In this document: in pieces, positions 49,763-50,737 of the stretch
Numbering within the stretch: position 1 is the first letter of the stretch
Layout of the letters: each line of letters opens with the position of its first letter
NCBI GenBank assembly: GCA_002633005.1
Contig: NMRA01000023.1
Coordinates: 1-50,737 of the forward strand
Reading direction: 5' to 3'
Source: Phoronis australis
Taxonomy: Eukaryota > Phoronida > Phoronidae
DNA length: 50,737 nt
The notes under the pieces: generated by a model
Seen by the model: the letters and a program-made list of their open reading frames with translations, nothing else
Told to the model about the DNA's origin: nothing
Database searches by the model: none
Position numbers and translations under genes: made by a program

Positions 49763-50279
49763 TTTCCTAATGGGGGTGAACTATTGCCTGCGGCATTCAG
49801 GGCGATTGTAATTTGCCAAGATGATACCCTGACTCAACTTCAGTGAGCCTTCTTGACCCATCGTTCTCTATTGTGCGGGGCTTTTGACACTGAGAGTCCT
49901 GCACGTTTGCTTGTGATCAGTAGCCTTCACATGCTTTTGACTGCACTGCAAGCCAAGTTATGACTTGTTTTGAAAATCGCTCCAGGTTTGCTTGAGAGAC
50001 TATAAAAACAAGATTTTTAGAGTGATTTTAAAATCTATATAGGGCATCGAAAACGAAATGATATTGTAGCGGAAAACTGTCATCATTCACCGTTCGTCTT
50101 GATTTCAGATTTCATCTTGAACATATTATTATATCAAACGAAATTGGTTTCTGTTTCTGTTTCTGTTGACAAAGGAAGTTATTACACTGATCCGAAAATT
50201 TCAAATTTCAGTTGATCCATTCTTGTTGTTTTACTTACCGATTTATATTCTACATTTCATGAAACAATATTATCCTTGG
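49763..50279. other. Region upstream of the possible first exon
   Basis: No convincing minus-strand TATA box is seen. A TATAAAAA word at 50000-50007 is on the plus strand. AT-rich, no coding signal. Confidence 0.4.
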
Positions 50280-50457
50280 CACAGGCGTCTTCAGCTTCTG
50301 ATCGTCCCCAATACACTACATATAGTAGTATTATATGTAGTGTATTGGGGACGATCAGAAGCTGAACGTCTTCAGCTTCTGATCGTCCCCAATACACTAC
50401 ATATAGTAGTATTATATGTAGTGTATTGGGGACGATCACAAGCTGAAGACGCCTGTG
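50280..50457. repeat. Tandemly doubled perfect hairpin (178 bp)
   Basis: The segment is an almost perfect palindrome overall (cacaggcgtcttcagct ... agctgaagacgcctgtg). It is also two tandem copies of a smaller hairpin with arms cttctgatcgtccccaatac / gtattggggacgatcagaag around a tatagtagtattata centre. Differences are one or two bases. This is the signature of recent hairpin duplication or an inverted-repeat insertion. Confidence 0.93.
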
Positions 50458-50737
50458 ATCCTTGGGAGGATCCAGATCGCCTTATTTAGTTTCAGATTTA
50501 TTTTCTACGTTATTGATCAAGTTAGACAAATGATTTTTGCTACGAATGTAGCTCAATTTACCTTTCTTTTTGGTGAATTTAGTTCATATGGGACACAGTT
50601 TGTGATATATGAGTTGGTAATATATAAATCAGTGTACAGACTTTCTACTTTTAGAAAATTACAGAGTGGATTTCTATAGTTTTATCAGCACATATATCGC
50701 TAAAAGTGCACAGACTTGTGGATAAAGTCCTCCATAT

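Overview
The window is AT-rich animal genomic DNA. It shows split genes with GT..AG introns of 0.1 to 4.6 kb, many short minisatellites, and fragments of LINE, LTR and Penelope-like retroelements. No bacterial operon, tRNA or rRNA was seen. An invertebrate metazoan (a mollusc, brachiopod, cnidarian or basal deuterostome) fits best, but the sequence alone does not fix the phylum.

One gene dominates. It lies on the minus strand, runs from a possible signal-peptide exon at 49436-49762 to at least 2642, and continues past the left edge. I rebuilt 29 exons (25 firm, 4 tentative or weaker) by matching acceptor and donor sites to reading phase. From N to C terminus the predicted protein has: a possible signal peptide; a beta-rich and then a HEAT-like helical segment resembling the N-terminal module of large lipid transfer proteins (vitellogenin, MTP, apolipophorin); a beta-rich segment; a long amphipathic helical region; a furin-like RTRR site followed by a domain shaped like an M23/LECT2 peptidase that lacks the expected zinc ligands; a charged helix; and cysteine-containing beta modules that run off the window. 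It is probably a very large secreted or extracellular protein. I know of no established gene symbol for this architecture.

Layout from left to right: 1-1.2 kb, degenerate repeat; 2.6-8.4 kb, C-terminal exons with an insertion at 4.3-4.6 kb carrying a hammerhead-ribozyme-like core; 9.2-10.4 kb, minisatellites and a decayed GIY-YIG endonuclease fragment between inverted repeats; 11.5 kb exon; 12.6-13.3 kb, a solo LTR with a 4-bp target duplication; 13.7-17.7 kb, minisatellites and a 458-bp near-palindrome; 16.6-20.1 kb, exons plus a LINE fragment; 20.9-24.4 kb, a degenerate repeat of about 0.4 kb with CTCF-like boxes; 24.6-34.5 kb, M23-like and helical exons; 36.4-37.4 kb, more of the 0.4-kb repeat; 37.5-47.0 kb, lipid-transfer exons; 49.4-49.8 kb, possible first exon; 50.3 kb, a tandem hairpin.

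The most unusual signals are three introns in which exon-edge sequence including a splice site has been tandemly or locally copied, the hammerhead-like insertion, and the loss of catalytic residues in the M23-like domain beside a predicted furin site.
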